NCBI RefSeq assembly: GCF_000241955.1
Contig: NC_016818.1
Location: 4,216,001 to 4,280,000, forward strand
From: Rahnella aquatilis CIP 78.65 = ATCC 33071
GTDB taxonomy: Bacteria > Pseudomonadota > Gammaproteobacteria > Enterobacterales > Enterobacteriaceae
Reading direction: 5' to 3'
DNA: 64,000 nucleotides
Shown here: positions 9,058 through 16,891 of the stretch, piece by piece
How positions within the stretch are numbered: position 1 is the first letter of the stretch
How the letters are laid out: every line of letters begins with the position of its first letter
Made by a program: the position numbers and the translations under genes
The notes under the pieces: generated by a model
Database searches by the model: none
Seen by the model: only the letters and a program-made list of their open reading frames with translations
What the model was told of the DNA's origin: nothing

Positions 9058-10275
9058 TTATATTTGATAAATAACTTTAGTTCCCTCAATAAAATCTTCG
9101 AGAGTAACAAGCTCCATCCTAATATCTTTCGGATATTTTTCATGAAGAGGTTTTGGAACAACCAAAATAATACCAGCCTCTTTCATTTCATTAAACTGAT
9201 TTACTGAGACGCCCTCTTGTAAAGTAAATAGATGTACCTTTTTTATTTTATCAGCCTCATTAATTGCCTGCCTCCATCTATCTTTACAGGTGGTTTTGAC
9301 AGCAAGCATTCTCAGTTTTTCTTCTGGATAGTTGAAATCATGGTAAGCCTGTCCTGAAGGGAATATAAAATCAGGTTTTTTATTACCTTCAGTAACACAT
9401 TGCGTTGAAAAATCAAGCAAATTATTATCTTTGAAGATAACCTCAAGGTGGAGTTCCAGGGACTTACCCGCTCTGGATTTCCTACGATTACTAACAGAAT
9501 TAGCAAGGGCTATAAATTCATTTACACTATTAAAACCATCTTTTATTTTGTGAAGAACATGAAATTCTTCAATATGAAGAAAAAGAGAAAACTCCGCCTT
9601 CCTTCTCTCGAGAACAAGAGAGTCGGGGGTGGTTGATTTAAACTTAAATAAATTAGGGAGATAAGAAATTATCTCACTCCCGGAAGGAAACGTCGTAGCC
9701 CAACCATCAGGAATTTTAAATTTCTTATTGGTTTTATTTTCCTGAATGGCAGTTACACCGCCAAATACACTATCTCCAGAATTAAAAACTGATATACCAG
9801 GAAGAATCTCACCAGTTATTGTCTCTAATAAATCCTCTTCTTCTATAGAGCGACAAATCCATGCTTCAAGATACATACAGTCTGCAAGTTCGGTTTGCTT
9901 TTTAAAAGCCAGAATGAGTAATGAACCTGTATTTTCAGGGTCTTGAATAGGACTTTTCTTCCCGCCCCAGGAAGTTATTCTTGATTCATTTCTACCTTTT
10001 TTCTGTTGTTTGGCCAACTTACTATTATAATAAATGGCATTAACAGTTTGCTCTTCGATATCATGTGAAACTATTTTGGCAGACAATGGTATACTCGGGT
10101 TATCGCAATCCACTCTATTTATTGAAGGGAATAATGTATCTCGAGTAATTTTTGGAATATAAATCCCGACCTGATGGCCTCCCGTAGCACCAGTATCATT
10201 AGCAGATAAGCGTTTCATATAGATAACCCATTCAGGGTTTCCCTTTTCACTTATGAACTCGTCTAAAGTTTTCAA
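9058..10275 (-). CDS. Type IIE restriction endonuclease, EcoRII-like (CCWGG)
   Basis: 405 residues, against 404 for EcoRII, and convergent with dcm-vsr (20 bp apart). Cuts unmethylated CCWGG, using a second site as effector. Seen: an N-terminal effector DNA-binding domain (HQVGIYIPKI, then GRNESRITSWGG near 95-105) and a C-terminal PD-(D/E)XK-type domain with GNKKPDFIFP, AYHDF and LAVKTTCKDRWRQ. The residues D302, Y311 and K327 match the EcoRII active-site set D299, Y308, K324 with a constant offset of 3, which strongly supports both family and activity. Markedly AT-rich, a sign of transfer. No frameshift is seen. Confidence 0.92.
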   Translation of the reverse strand: MKTLDEFISEKGNPEWVIYMKRLSANDTGATGGHQVGIYIPKITRDTLFPSINRVDCDNPSIPLSAKIVSHDIEEQTVNAIYYNSKLAKQQKKGRNESRITSWGGKKSPIQDPENTGSLLILAFKKQTELADCMYLEAWICRSIEEEDLLETITGEILPGISVFNSGDSVFGGVTAIQENKTNKKFKIPDGWATTFPSGSEIISYLPNLFKFKSTTPDSLVLERRKAEFSLFLHIEEFHVLHKIKDGFNSVNEFIALANSVSNRRKSRAGKSLELHLEVIFKDNNLLDFSTQCVTEGNKKPDFIFPSGQAYHDFNYPEEKLRMLAVKTTCKDRWRQAINEADKIKKVHLFTLQEGVSVNQFNEMKEAGIILVVPKPLHEKYPKDIRMELVTLEDFIEGTKVIYQI

Positions 10276-10693
10276 GTTAAGCCTCTTATCTCTTATAACT
10301 TTTACAAATTTTTGAATAGTGAGAACTTTAACTTAATCTTTCATACGAGGCTATTGTCATACATAAAAAGCGATCCTCTTTCCAAATATGAAAGCAAGTC
10401 ACTGTAAATTCATCCAGACCATTTCCTTAGCATCCTGTGAAGGATAAGCTCTCTTCGCTGCGGCAAAACCCGCAGTCAGAATTAGCGTTCTGTCCCAGTT
10501 TGGTTCCATCAACTCTATGAAAATAGAGAAAATATGGTACGGTCTGCATTCACCCAAATTATGGTGGCTCAGACAGTGGCTTCTCACGAAGCACCGGATT
10601 CCAGACTGGCCGGAACGCTAACGCTGTTTGAGCTACCACCATGGGATTAGCGTCTCTGGAGGTAGTTAATCAACTATCAGCTGGAGTACTAAA
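10276..10693. other. Intergenic stretch without a recognisable gene
   Basis: About 420 bp between the restriction gene and a small hypothetical operon. AT-rich next to the endonuclease start and more balanced after 10400. The short open frames here have no ribosome sites and no familiar sequence. It probably holds the promoters of both sides. Confidence 0.5.
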
Positions 10694-10753
10694 ATGGAAT
10701 TTTCTAACACTGCTTTTACTAATACCTCCGCACCGGAGGCCCACAATGCCTAA
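10694..10753 (+). CDS. Possible 19-residue leader peptide coupled to the next gene
   Basis: An ATG preceded by GGAG at a good distance (about 7 nt) opens a 19-codon frame, MEFSNTAFTNTSAPEAHNA, whose stop overlaps the start region of the following gene by 8 bases. This looks like a translationally coupled leader; no homologue is recognised. It could also be chance. Confidence 0.35.
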   Translation: MEFSNTAFTNTSAPEAHNA

Positions 10754-10967
10754 CCTTTACGACAATACCCCGCTGGAACTGGAAGAGATCGTCGATCACT
10801 GCCGTGCGTTGTCTTATGCCATTGTGACGCTGGATAATCCGCAGGCGAAAGATCTGCTGAGCTATATTCTGTGTGAACGGCTGGAGGTGCTGTATCAGAC
10901 GCTGGAAATGCCGATTAGCGAGGATGATGTGGTGAGCGTTGAAGTTGCGGAAGCACTGGCGCACTGA
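10746..10967 (+). CDS. Small hypothetical acidic protein
   Basis: 73 residues starting MPNLYDNTPLELEEIVDHC. The start is chosen because GGAGG sits 7 nt upstream; the longer open frame to 10641 lacks such a site. Acidic, predicted helical, no signal peptide or membrane segment, family not recognised. It is followed within 30 bp by a clear rho-independent terminator, which supports a real transcription unit. Confidence 0.65.
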   Translation: MPNLYDNTPLELEEIVDHCRALSYAIVTLDNPQAKDLLSYILCERLEVLYQTLEMPISEDDVVSVEVAEALAH

Positions 10968-10992
10968 ACCGATTGGCTGAGGTAATAAATAT

Positions 10993-11017
10993 CCTCCGGC
11001 ATAGCCGGAGGTTTTTC
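10993..11017 (+). terminator. Rho-independent terminator
   Basis: A perfect stem CCTCCGGC-ATA-GCCGGAGG followed by TTTTT ends the small hypothetical gene's transcript. Confidence 0.85.
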
Positions 11018-11093
11018 ATATGCGCCTGTAAGGCTCTGTTACCAGCCGCGCCCTAACAGGCGCATAGCAATCTGACATTTGCATCCAAATTCG

Positions 11094-11552
11094 TTACTTA
11101 CCGCCCGTAAACGGGCTCCCTGGATACGGGATTGATAACTGTTCCCCTAGTTTATCCTGCTCCAGTTGGTGCTTTATGTATTCCTGGATCTTCGATGTAT
11201 TTTTACCCACTGTATCTACATAATACCCTCGGCACCAAAACTCCCTGTTCCTGTATTTGAATTTAAGATCACCAAATTGTTCATATAGCATCAGACTACT
11301 TTTGCCCTTCAGATACCCCATGAAGCTCGATACACTCATCTTCGGCGGGATTTCCACAAGCATATGGATGTGATCTGCACAGCATTCTGCTTCCAGAATG
11401 TGCACATTTTTCCATTCACACAGTTTTCTTAAAATACTCCCTACTGCACGGCGTTTCTCGCCGTAGAAGACCTGCCTTCGGTATTTAGGCGCGAAAACTA
11501 TGTGATATTTACAGTTCCATCGGGTGTGCGCTAAGCTCTTTTCGTCCCCCAT
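11094..11552 (-). CDS. tnpA: IS200-type Y1 (HUH) transposase TnpA
   Basis: 152 residues. Seen: the start MGDEKSLAHTRWNCKYHIVF, the HUH metal motif HIHMLVE near residue 63, and the catalytic tyrosine in KIQEYIKHQ near 126. This is a complete single-strand transposase that works at TTAC-like targets by peel-and-paste. The start at 11552 is preceded by an AGGGGG ribosome site that lies inside the long stem described for the element, so translation is expected to be very low, as known for IS200. No accessory tnpB is present. Confidence 0.92.
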   Translation of the reverse strand: MGDEKSLAHTRWNCKYHIVFAPKYRRQVFYGEKRRAVGSILRKLCEWKNVHILEAECCADHIHMLVEIPPKMSVSSFMGYLKGKSSLMLYEQFGDLKFKYRNREFWCRGYYVDTVGKNTSKIQEYIKHQLEQDKLGEQLSIPYPGSPFTGGK

Positions 11553-11558
11553 TGGGAC

Positions 11559-11627
11559 CCCCTTTTGATTTCTTGTTTGACCAATGCAGTTGCCAGACCG
11601 CAAGGTGTTTTAACAAATCAAAAGGGG
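11559..11627 (-). promoter_or_regulatory. Translation-blocking hairpin in the IS200 leader
   Basis: CCCCTTTTGATTT (11559-11571) pairs perfectly with AAATCAAAAGGGG (11615-11627). On the minus-strand mRNA the stem includes the AGGGGG ribosome site just before the transposase ATG. The same arrangement represses tnpA in characterised IS200 copies. Confidence 0.75.
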
Positions 11628-11662
11628 TTTTTATATCCGGCTCAAAGCTGGAAGCTTTACGG

Positions 11663-11690
11663 AACCCCCAGCCTAGCTGGGGGTTTTCTA
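11663..11690. terminator. IS200 left-end hairpin, bidirectional terminator type
   Basis: A 10-bp perfect stem AACCCCCAGC/GCTGGGGGTT with a 3-nt loop and T-runs on both sides. In IS200 this insulates the transposase from outside transcription. Confidence 0.75.
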
Positions 11691-11745
11691 TAGACAAAAA
11701 AGCCAGCGCAAATGCGCTGGCCTGATGATCCACGAGGCGTGTGGA

Positions 11746-12882
11746 TTAGAAATCGTAGAAAACGGTGACCCAGGTCTGGTCCGGTTCGTTGTCGGTAGAG
11801 TGCGCCAGTGTGCGTTCCACATAAACAGACAAGCCGTAACCGATGGTGGTACCCGCGCCCAGATAAACGTGGTTCGCGTGATATTCTTCGCCACCTTTCA
11901 GTTGCAGGGAATCGGCCGCAACGTATGGCTGAATAGATTTCAGGAACGGCTTGTCGATATTGAAGGTATAACCGACGAACCCTTCCACCCCGTAACCGCT
12001 GCCTGCAAAGTAATGATCGACAGGATTTTCACGGGTGCTTGGCACGAAATCTTTGTAATAACTGCCGGTCCCGACGATATACCAGTTATTGGGCTGCCAG
12101 GTTAAAGCCGTACCAGACAACTGCTGATGATAATCTTTTTCGTTATATTGATTATCTTTGACCGTTGCATCAGTCAGGCTATAAGCCGCGCTCCAGACTA
12201 AATCTTTGGTGAGTTTATAATCAAAACCTAAACCGCCGCCATTATTACGACGATAATGTTGATTATCGCCCGCCTGGATTTCATCTTCCGGCAATAAGTA
12301 GTTGGCATATAACGTTACCGGGCCAAAATCGTTGGTATATTTCAGGCTGTTTTTTGGCTTATTCGCACCATCATAACTGCCGTTAATACCAATACCGGTA
12401 CCGCCCGCATGACCATCGTTATCCCAGACGTCACTTTTAATCCCGACAACGGAATAATAAATGCCGTACTGGTGGCCGTAGGTTAGTGTCCCGTAACGAT
12501 CATCTTTAAAGCCCGCATATAACTGACGCTGGGTATCACGCTGACCGCCTTCCGGATAATGATCATTCATACCCAGCAGGTTCGCCATGTCCACACCCAG
12601 CTCGTAGTAAGCGATGACGGAGGTGTCTTGCGTCAGTTTATAATCACCACGGAAGCGGAAACGGGTACCGCCATCATGTCCATTTTTATAATAACCCGGC
12701 TCCGGGCCGTTATTGAAAATCCACTCAGGACGGATACTCCCGCCTACCTGTAAACTCAGCGGTGCCAGCAAAGCATTACTCTGAGGATTTTTATCTAAAA
12801 CAGTAATCTCGGCCTGAGCGCTGGCAGATAATGCCGACAGCACAACGCCGCCAATTAAGATTGACGCTTTTAAATTGCTCAT
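11746..12882 (-). CDS. Outer-membrane porin of the general Gram-negative porin family
   Basis: 378 residues with an N-terminal Sec signal peptide (MSNLKASILIGGVVLSALSASAQA, cleavage after AQA) and a beta-rich, glycine- and tyrosine-rich body. It ends in VTVFYDF, the terminal aromatic signature recognised by the BAM machinery. Alternating strands such as YGTLTYGHQYGIYYSVVG resemble OmpC/OmpF-like trimeric porins in the L3/constriction region, but length and strand sequence differ from OmpF. The substrate is unknown. Monocistronic, with a long AT-rich upstream region. Confidence 0.8.
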   Translation of the reverse strand: MSNLKASILIGGVVLSALSASAQAEITVLDKNPQSNALLAPLSLQVGGSIRPEWIFNNGPEPGYYKNGHDGGTRFRFRGDYKLTQDTSVIAYYELGVDMANLLGMNDHYPEGGQRDTQRQLYAGFKDDRYGTLTYGHQYGIYYSVVGIKSDVWDNDGHAGGTGIGINGSYDGANKPKNSLKYTNDFGPVTLYANYLLPEDEIQAGDNQHYRRNNGGGLGFDYKLTKDLVWSAAYSLTDATVKDNQYNEKDYHQQLSGTALTWQPNNWYIVGTGSYYKDFVPSTRENPVDHYFAGSGYGVEGFVGYTFNIDKPFLKSIQPYVAADSLQLKGGEEYHANHVYLGAGTTIGYGLSVYVERTLAHSTDNEPDQTWVTVFYDF

Positions 12883-13512
12883 TATTACCCTGTCTTTATT
12901 ATTTATGTGATGTGTGTGCGGTCTTGCGCCGCGTATAAATAATTAACATAGGTATGACGGGGGGCAAAGTGAAAATTCAGAAAGTTCCCTATAAGAGAAA
13001 AATATGCTTAGTGCAGACATTGAACAAATAAATTTTTAAATGTAACTCAGGGAAACAATTTTTGTATTATAGATTAAATAGCCACCAACCTGATGATCAA
13101 TTCATCAATCGTAAACTATCAGGATGCCAAAGTTGAAATATTTAATAACAATTACACCAGCAAAATAGCATCAATAAGTAAACCACGCCAGCGTGACAAT
13201 TACATTACGTGACAACCACCCGCATTCATTACTTTTAATTTTAGCTATTTTCAGCATCGCCAGAATAATATCCGGCAAATACTGTTATTAATTAACCGAT
13301 TTCAATTTTTATCTCATGAATATCATTCTGGCGGTTAATATCCCCGATGCTCTGAGTGGATTTTGCGAGACGCCTTCCAGATCTGACAACAAACCACTGT
13401 AAATATAAACAGGTTATTTCTTTGGCGCACGAACAGGCATAGAGTTCTCTGGCAGCGGCAATCACCTCGCCAGTACCGGAGGCCTCGACTCACTGACAAT
13501 GGAATGACTTGT
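12883..13512. other. Long AT-rich intergenic region upstream of the porin
   Basis: About 630 bp between the divergent porin and a small hypothetical gene. No gene-like frame is seen. Strongly AT-rich from 12950 to 13330, as is common upstream of regulated porin genes; no operator could be assigned with confidence. Confidence 0.5.
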
Positions 13513-13848
13513 ATGACTGATTCTGATAACCACACCGCGTTTACTACCAACTCCATCTCTGTCTTTCGCTCGCTTATCGCCGGGCTGGATTTCAGTCACT
13601 TTGATGATGCACAACTGTATGACCTGAATGCGCTGGCATCAGAATCCGCAGGCGGCTTATGTCAGGGGCTGTTGTGCATAAGCGAAGGGCTGGAGAACAG
13701 CGAGATATTGCTCCCGGAAGGGATTGCACAGGTCAGCGATTTTCTGAAAGCTTCCGCTCACCTGATCCCTGTGCTTTTTGAATTATGCGAGCAGGCAAAC
13801 AGCGGGCTCGCAAAAACCAAAAAGTTTACGGTGTATCCGATGAACTGA
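13513..13848 (+). CDS. Hypothetical protein
   Basis: 111 residues, start MTDSDNHTAFTTN. The start is placed at the ATG that has GGA about 9 nt upstream; an ATG three codons earlier is possible. Acidic and helical with a leucine/alanine-rich middle, no signal peptide or transmembrane segment, family not recognised. Its last 23 bases overlap the end of the convergent hydrolase gene. Confidence 0.55.
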   Translation: MTDSDNHTAFTTNSISVFRSLIAGLDFSHFDDAQLYDLNALASESAGGLCQGLLCISEGLENSEILLPEGIAQVSDFLKASAHLIPVLFELCEQANSGLAKTKKFTVYPMN

Positions 13849-14782
13849 CACGCACGGCGATATCCTGCATCACATTCCGCGCTGTCTGGCTGATTCCACC
13901 AAGCTGGAAAAAACCGTGGATCACGCCGAGATAGCGCTGTGCAGTGCAATTCACGCCCTGCTCTGTCAGCCGGGAGAACAGCGCCTCGCCTTCGTCGCAT
14001 AACGGATCGTATTCCGCTGTGATGATATGAACCGGCGGCAGCCCTGAAAAATCATCGCGCCATAACGGGCTGACTTCAGGATGCATGAAGTCAGTTTGCG
14101 GAAAATAAGCGTCGAATCCGCTGAGCAGCGTGTCGCTGGTCAGCACGTAATCATCGCCATTGCGCTTGTGGCTGTCAGATGACGCTGTCGCATCCAGCAT
14201 CGGGTAAATCAGTACCAGCAGATGCGGCAGCCACTGCCCGGCATTTCGCAGGCGCAGAGCGGTGATCAGGGCAAGATGTCCGCCCGCACTGTCGCCCATC
14301 AGCGTTATCCGGCCGCGCGCGATGCCAAGCCTTTCAGCATTCTGCCAGATAAGATTTGCCGCCTGTTCTGCATCGTCATGTGCGGCGGGATAGGTGTGTT
14401 CAGGCGCCAGGCGATACTGAACTGCAATCACCCGGCAACCGCTGTAAAAAGCGAGCTGACGCAGCTGATTGTCATGCGTGGCAAATCCACCGCTGACAAA
14501 ACAGCCGCCGTGATAATAGATAACGGCAGGTAATGCGCCATGCGCTTCCAGCGGCGAGTAAACGCGTAACAACATACCGTCGATAACCACATCGTCAACC
14601 TCTACGCGTTGCTCAATATCACCGGCCAAAACTGTGCTGGCGATATATCCGGCACGACGCTCAGCAAAAGTCTGACGGCGTGATGAAGGACGGCCTGCCG
14701 TGATGAAGTCATTAACAAGTTCAGCGATTGCGGGTTCCAGTGCCATGGGGAATTTTCCTGATTTGGGGTGTTTAGACGTCAC
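13826..14782 (-). CDS. Alpha/beta hydrolase, hormone-sensitive-lipase (family IV esterase) type
   Basis: 318 residues. Seen: the oxyanion-hole motif YYHGGCFVSGG near residue 90, the nucleophile elbow GDSAGGH near 165, an acid in TAEYDPLCDEGE near 262, and the catalytic histidine in GVIHGFFQLGG near 293. These define a complete HSL-family carboxylesterase triad. No signal peptide, so probably cytosolic and active on short acyl esters; the natural substrate is unknown. It stands alone and converges on the preceding small gene with a 23-bp overlap. Confidence 0.9.
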   Translation of the reverse strand: MTSKHPKSGKFPMALEPAIAELVNDFITAGRPSSRRQTFAERRAGYIASTVLAGDIEQRVEVDDVVIDGMLLRVYSPLEAHGALPAVIYYHGGCFVSGGFATHDNQLRQLAFYSGCRVIAVQYRLAPEHTYPAAHDDAEQAANLIWQNAERLGIARGRITLMGDSAGGHLALITALRLRNAGQWLPHLLVLIYPMLDATASSDSHKRNGDDYVLTSDTLLSGFDAYFPQTDFMHPEVSPLWRDDFSGLPPVHIITAEYDPLCDEGEALFSRLTEQGVNCTAQRYLGVIHGFFQLGGISQTARNVMQDIAVRVSSSDTP

Positions 14783-14932
14783 TAAGATGATGACAGGCTA
14801 CGATATTTTCCCGCAGTAAGTCGATCGGTAATAACGTTCAGTTTTCGGATATCACTCTAAAAAACGATTATCTTTTATACACCCCCTGGTTACCCTTGCC
14901 TTTCTTTAAAGCAGGGTTGTAAATTACCGGTC

Positions 14933-15379
14933 CACAACCATTATCAGCTTCAGCTTACACGGCTGGAATCCCGGCAACCCGGAGTTGATATTTCGGTGCT
15001 CAGGTTCAGCGGCAGCGAGGCCATCAGCGATATTCTGCGCTATGAGATTGAATTCACCAGCGCGTTGAAAAACATTCCCGCTCAGCACATCATCAATTAT
15101 TCCTCCCTGTTCCTGATGTATCCCGACGGCAAGCAATGAGAGTCTGTTAATCCGCCGGGCCGCCTGGCAGAACATCAGCCTGTACCTCAACGCCGACCGC
15201 GTGCTGCAGTCGGCGCTCTATCTGACCCTCAGCCGTCAGGTGAAACGGGTGAACGTGCGGTTCTGGCAGGCGACAACGTGGTGTTGGGACTACGGGAGGG
15301 TAATCTTGATGACATGCCGGAGCAGGAGACGATGAAACTGGGCAGGATCCGGGATAAGAAAAATAACAAATTTAATTAA
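14933..15379 (+). pseudogene. Decayed vgrG (tssI) remnant
   Basis: Translation in one frame gives HNHYQLQLTRLES...ISVLRFSGSEAISDILRYEIEFTS, the typical beta-barrel start of VgrG spike proteins, ending at a stop at 15142-15144. Other frames then give AAWQNISLYLNADRVLQSALYLTLSRQV and LAGDNVVLGLREGNLDD, which resemble the repeat-rich C-terminal needle of VgrG, ending at 15379. The start codon and most of the middle are missing and at least two frameshifts are needed, so the gene is dead. It marks a former type VI secretion cargo locus just before the next two genes. Confidence 0.65.
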
Positions 15380-15393
15380 CAAAGGAGTGCCAA

Positions 15394-16116
15394 ATGCTAA
15401 ATGCCATTCTGGAAGGAAAAGCGGGCAGGATAATGCTCAATGGCAGTGAACCACAAAGCTGGCGAACCGTTTTTCAGTCTTATGAGGATTTACTCACAGC
15501 AGCAATCTGGAGCCGCGTTAGCTATTTATCTCCGGCAGCAATGGATCTGTTTTTTTCAGCGATGCTGGGAATTAACCGGGACAGTTGGGGAAAATTTACA
15601 TCCATCACCTTCTGGCCCAAATATGTTTTCCCTGATCCTGCTGATGAGAAGATGCAACCCTTTCTTTCAGGAGACGAACGATTTGCCGAACCCGATCTCG
15701 TGATCGCTTTTGAGCATACGGCGCTGATCATTGAAGTCAAACCACCGGCTGGCGGCAGGCAATATCTACAGCAATGGCGGAAAGAGCTCTACACCTATCT
15801 GGCAGATGACAACGCCAAAGAAAGCGTTCATTTTCTGGCGCTGGGCAATTTACCGGCAACTACAGAGAACTGGTTTCAGGAATTAAAAACACAGTTCCCG
15901 CAGGTCGAGTTTCATGGCATGGAATGGCGCAGGGTCCGGGAGGTTTTCCAGTACGCAGAGTGGGAAGCGCCACAGGATAAACGCATCGTCGCTGATTGCC
16001 TGAAGGCCCTTGCGCTCTATGGCATCCGGGAACCTTTGCTCCCCTGGCAACGATTTCATCAATTTCTGGCAGCTACACCACTCTCCTCTGATTTCTCATT
16101 TTTGAAGGAACAATAA
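15394..16116 (+). CDS. Unrecognised protein with a PD-(D/E)XK nuclease signature
   Basis: 240 residues. The sequence shows EPDLVIAFEHTALIIEVKPP near residues 101-120: an acidic residue in a P-D pair, a hydrophobic strand, then E-V-K, the core of PD-(D/E)XK nucleases. The N-terminal half is aromatic and helical (SWRTVFQSYEDLLTAAIWSRV). A GGAG ribosome site precedes the ATG. It forms a unit with the next gene (2-bp gap). No named family is recognised. Position directly after a dead vgrG and before a type IV restriction enzyme suggests either a defence nuclease or a former T6SS cargo; the first is favoured because no secretion adaptor is visible. Confidence 0.6.
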   Translation: MLNAILEGKAGRIMLNGSEPQSWRTVFQSYEDLLTAAIWSRVSYLSPAAMDLFFSAMLGINRDSWGKFTSITFWPKYVFPDPADEKMQPFLSGDERFAEPDLVIAFEHTALIIEVKPPAGGRQYLQQWRKELYTYLADDNAKESVHFLALGNLPATTENWFQELKTQFPQVEFHGMEWRRVREVFQYAEWEAPQDKRIVADCLKALALYGIREPLLPWQRFHQFLAATPLSSDFSFLKEQ

Positions 16117-16118
16117 TC

Positions 16119-16745
16119 ATGCACGATCCCTTTGCTCAGGTCCGGCAAGCCCACCGCATCTGCGGGGCGTATTACCAGCATATACTTCCGATGATCAACG
16201 AAGTCGCGCAGAAAATGGAGGCATCGTTTCTGCTGTGGGACACCTGGAGTTTCAACAAGCCGCCGCGCCGCGGAGCCAATCCGCTGGAAAACTGGAAATG
16301 GGACTTCCTGCCGATGATGGACGTTTCGTTTGTATTCAGTAAACAGCAACAACCCAATACGCCGATGGCAGCGACCGACTATGTGCTGGACTTTAAGCTG
16401 GTGACAGACAGCGAACTGGAATGTGACCAGCGCGTGTTGCAATACGGTGAAGATGACGAACCACCAGCCACAGGATTGAAAACCCCGGCGGAAGAAGCCA
16501 AAAGCTATCTGACTGTGTATCTCTTTTCTGCGGTGAACGATGACGCCACTTACGCGTCAGCCGAAGACCTGTGGTGGAACTATGACGGATATCCTGAGAC
16601 GGGTTCAAAGATCCAGTTATCGGATGATAAGAGCATCAAAGGCATCGGATTTTCTGTACCGCTGGCGGAGATTGCTGATGATGGTGGGGTGAATTGGCTG
16701 GTTGATAAGATTTCAGAGCACAGGGAATGCCTCATGGGAAGCTGA
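16119..16745 (+). CDS. Unrecognised partner protein of the nuclease-like gene
   Basis: 208 residues, starting 2 bp after the preceding stop, so very likely translated together with it. Rich in Trp and Tyr (FLLWDTWSFNKPPRRG, ENWKWDFLPMMDVSFVF), acidic overall, with no signal peptide or transmembrane stretch. No catalytic motif is recognised. The tight coupling suggests a sensor, specificity or antitoxin-like partner; this is inference. Confidence 0.55.
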   Translation: MHDPFAQVRQAHRICGAYYQHILPMINEVAQKMEASFLLWDTWSFNKPPRRGANPLENWKWDFLPMMDVSFVFSKQQQPNTPMAATDYVLDFKLVTDSELECDQRVLQYGEDDEPPATGLKTPAEEAKSYLTVYLFSAVNDDATYASAEDLWWNYDGYPETGSKIQLSDDKSIKGIGFSVPLAEIADDGGVNWLVDKISEHRECLMGS

Positions 16746-16891
16746 GATCCAGTGACAGCCCGCGCGCGATCCCGTTGATCCGGGGTCGCGATATTTTCGT
16801 GATACCTCGGATTATTTTTACCTGGCTTTCATTGAATTACCTATTCTTTGCGAGCATGATCGCAATATCTTCAACCTGTTAACCTTCGGCT

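Larger units (their letters stand above)
11070..11697 (-). mobile_element. IS200-like insertion sequence (IS200/IS605 family), ends approximate
   Basis: A single Y1-transposase gene with the hairpins typical of IS200. There is a strong stem AACCCCCAGC/GCTGGGGGTT near the left end (11663-11685) acting as a transcription terminator against outside reading. A 13-bp stem (11559-11571 with 11615-11627) buries the transposase ribosome site, and a smaller stem at 11103-11116 lies near the right end. IS200 elements have no terminal inverted repeats or target duplications, so the exact ends cannot be read from one copy. Confidence 0.75.

Noticed and set aside
10399..10587. 62-residue frame on the minus strand
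   Set aside because: No ribosome site, odd composition (many His, Trp, Arg) and no family; treated as non-coding.
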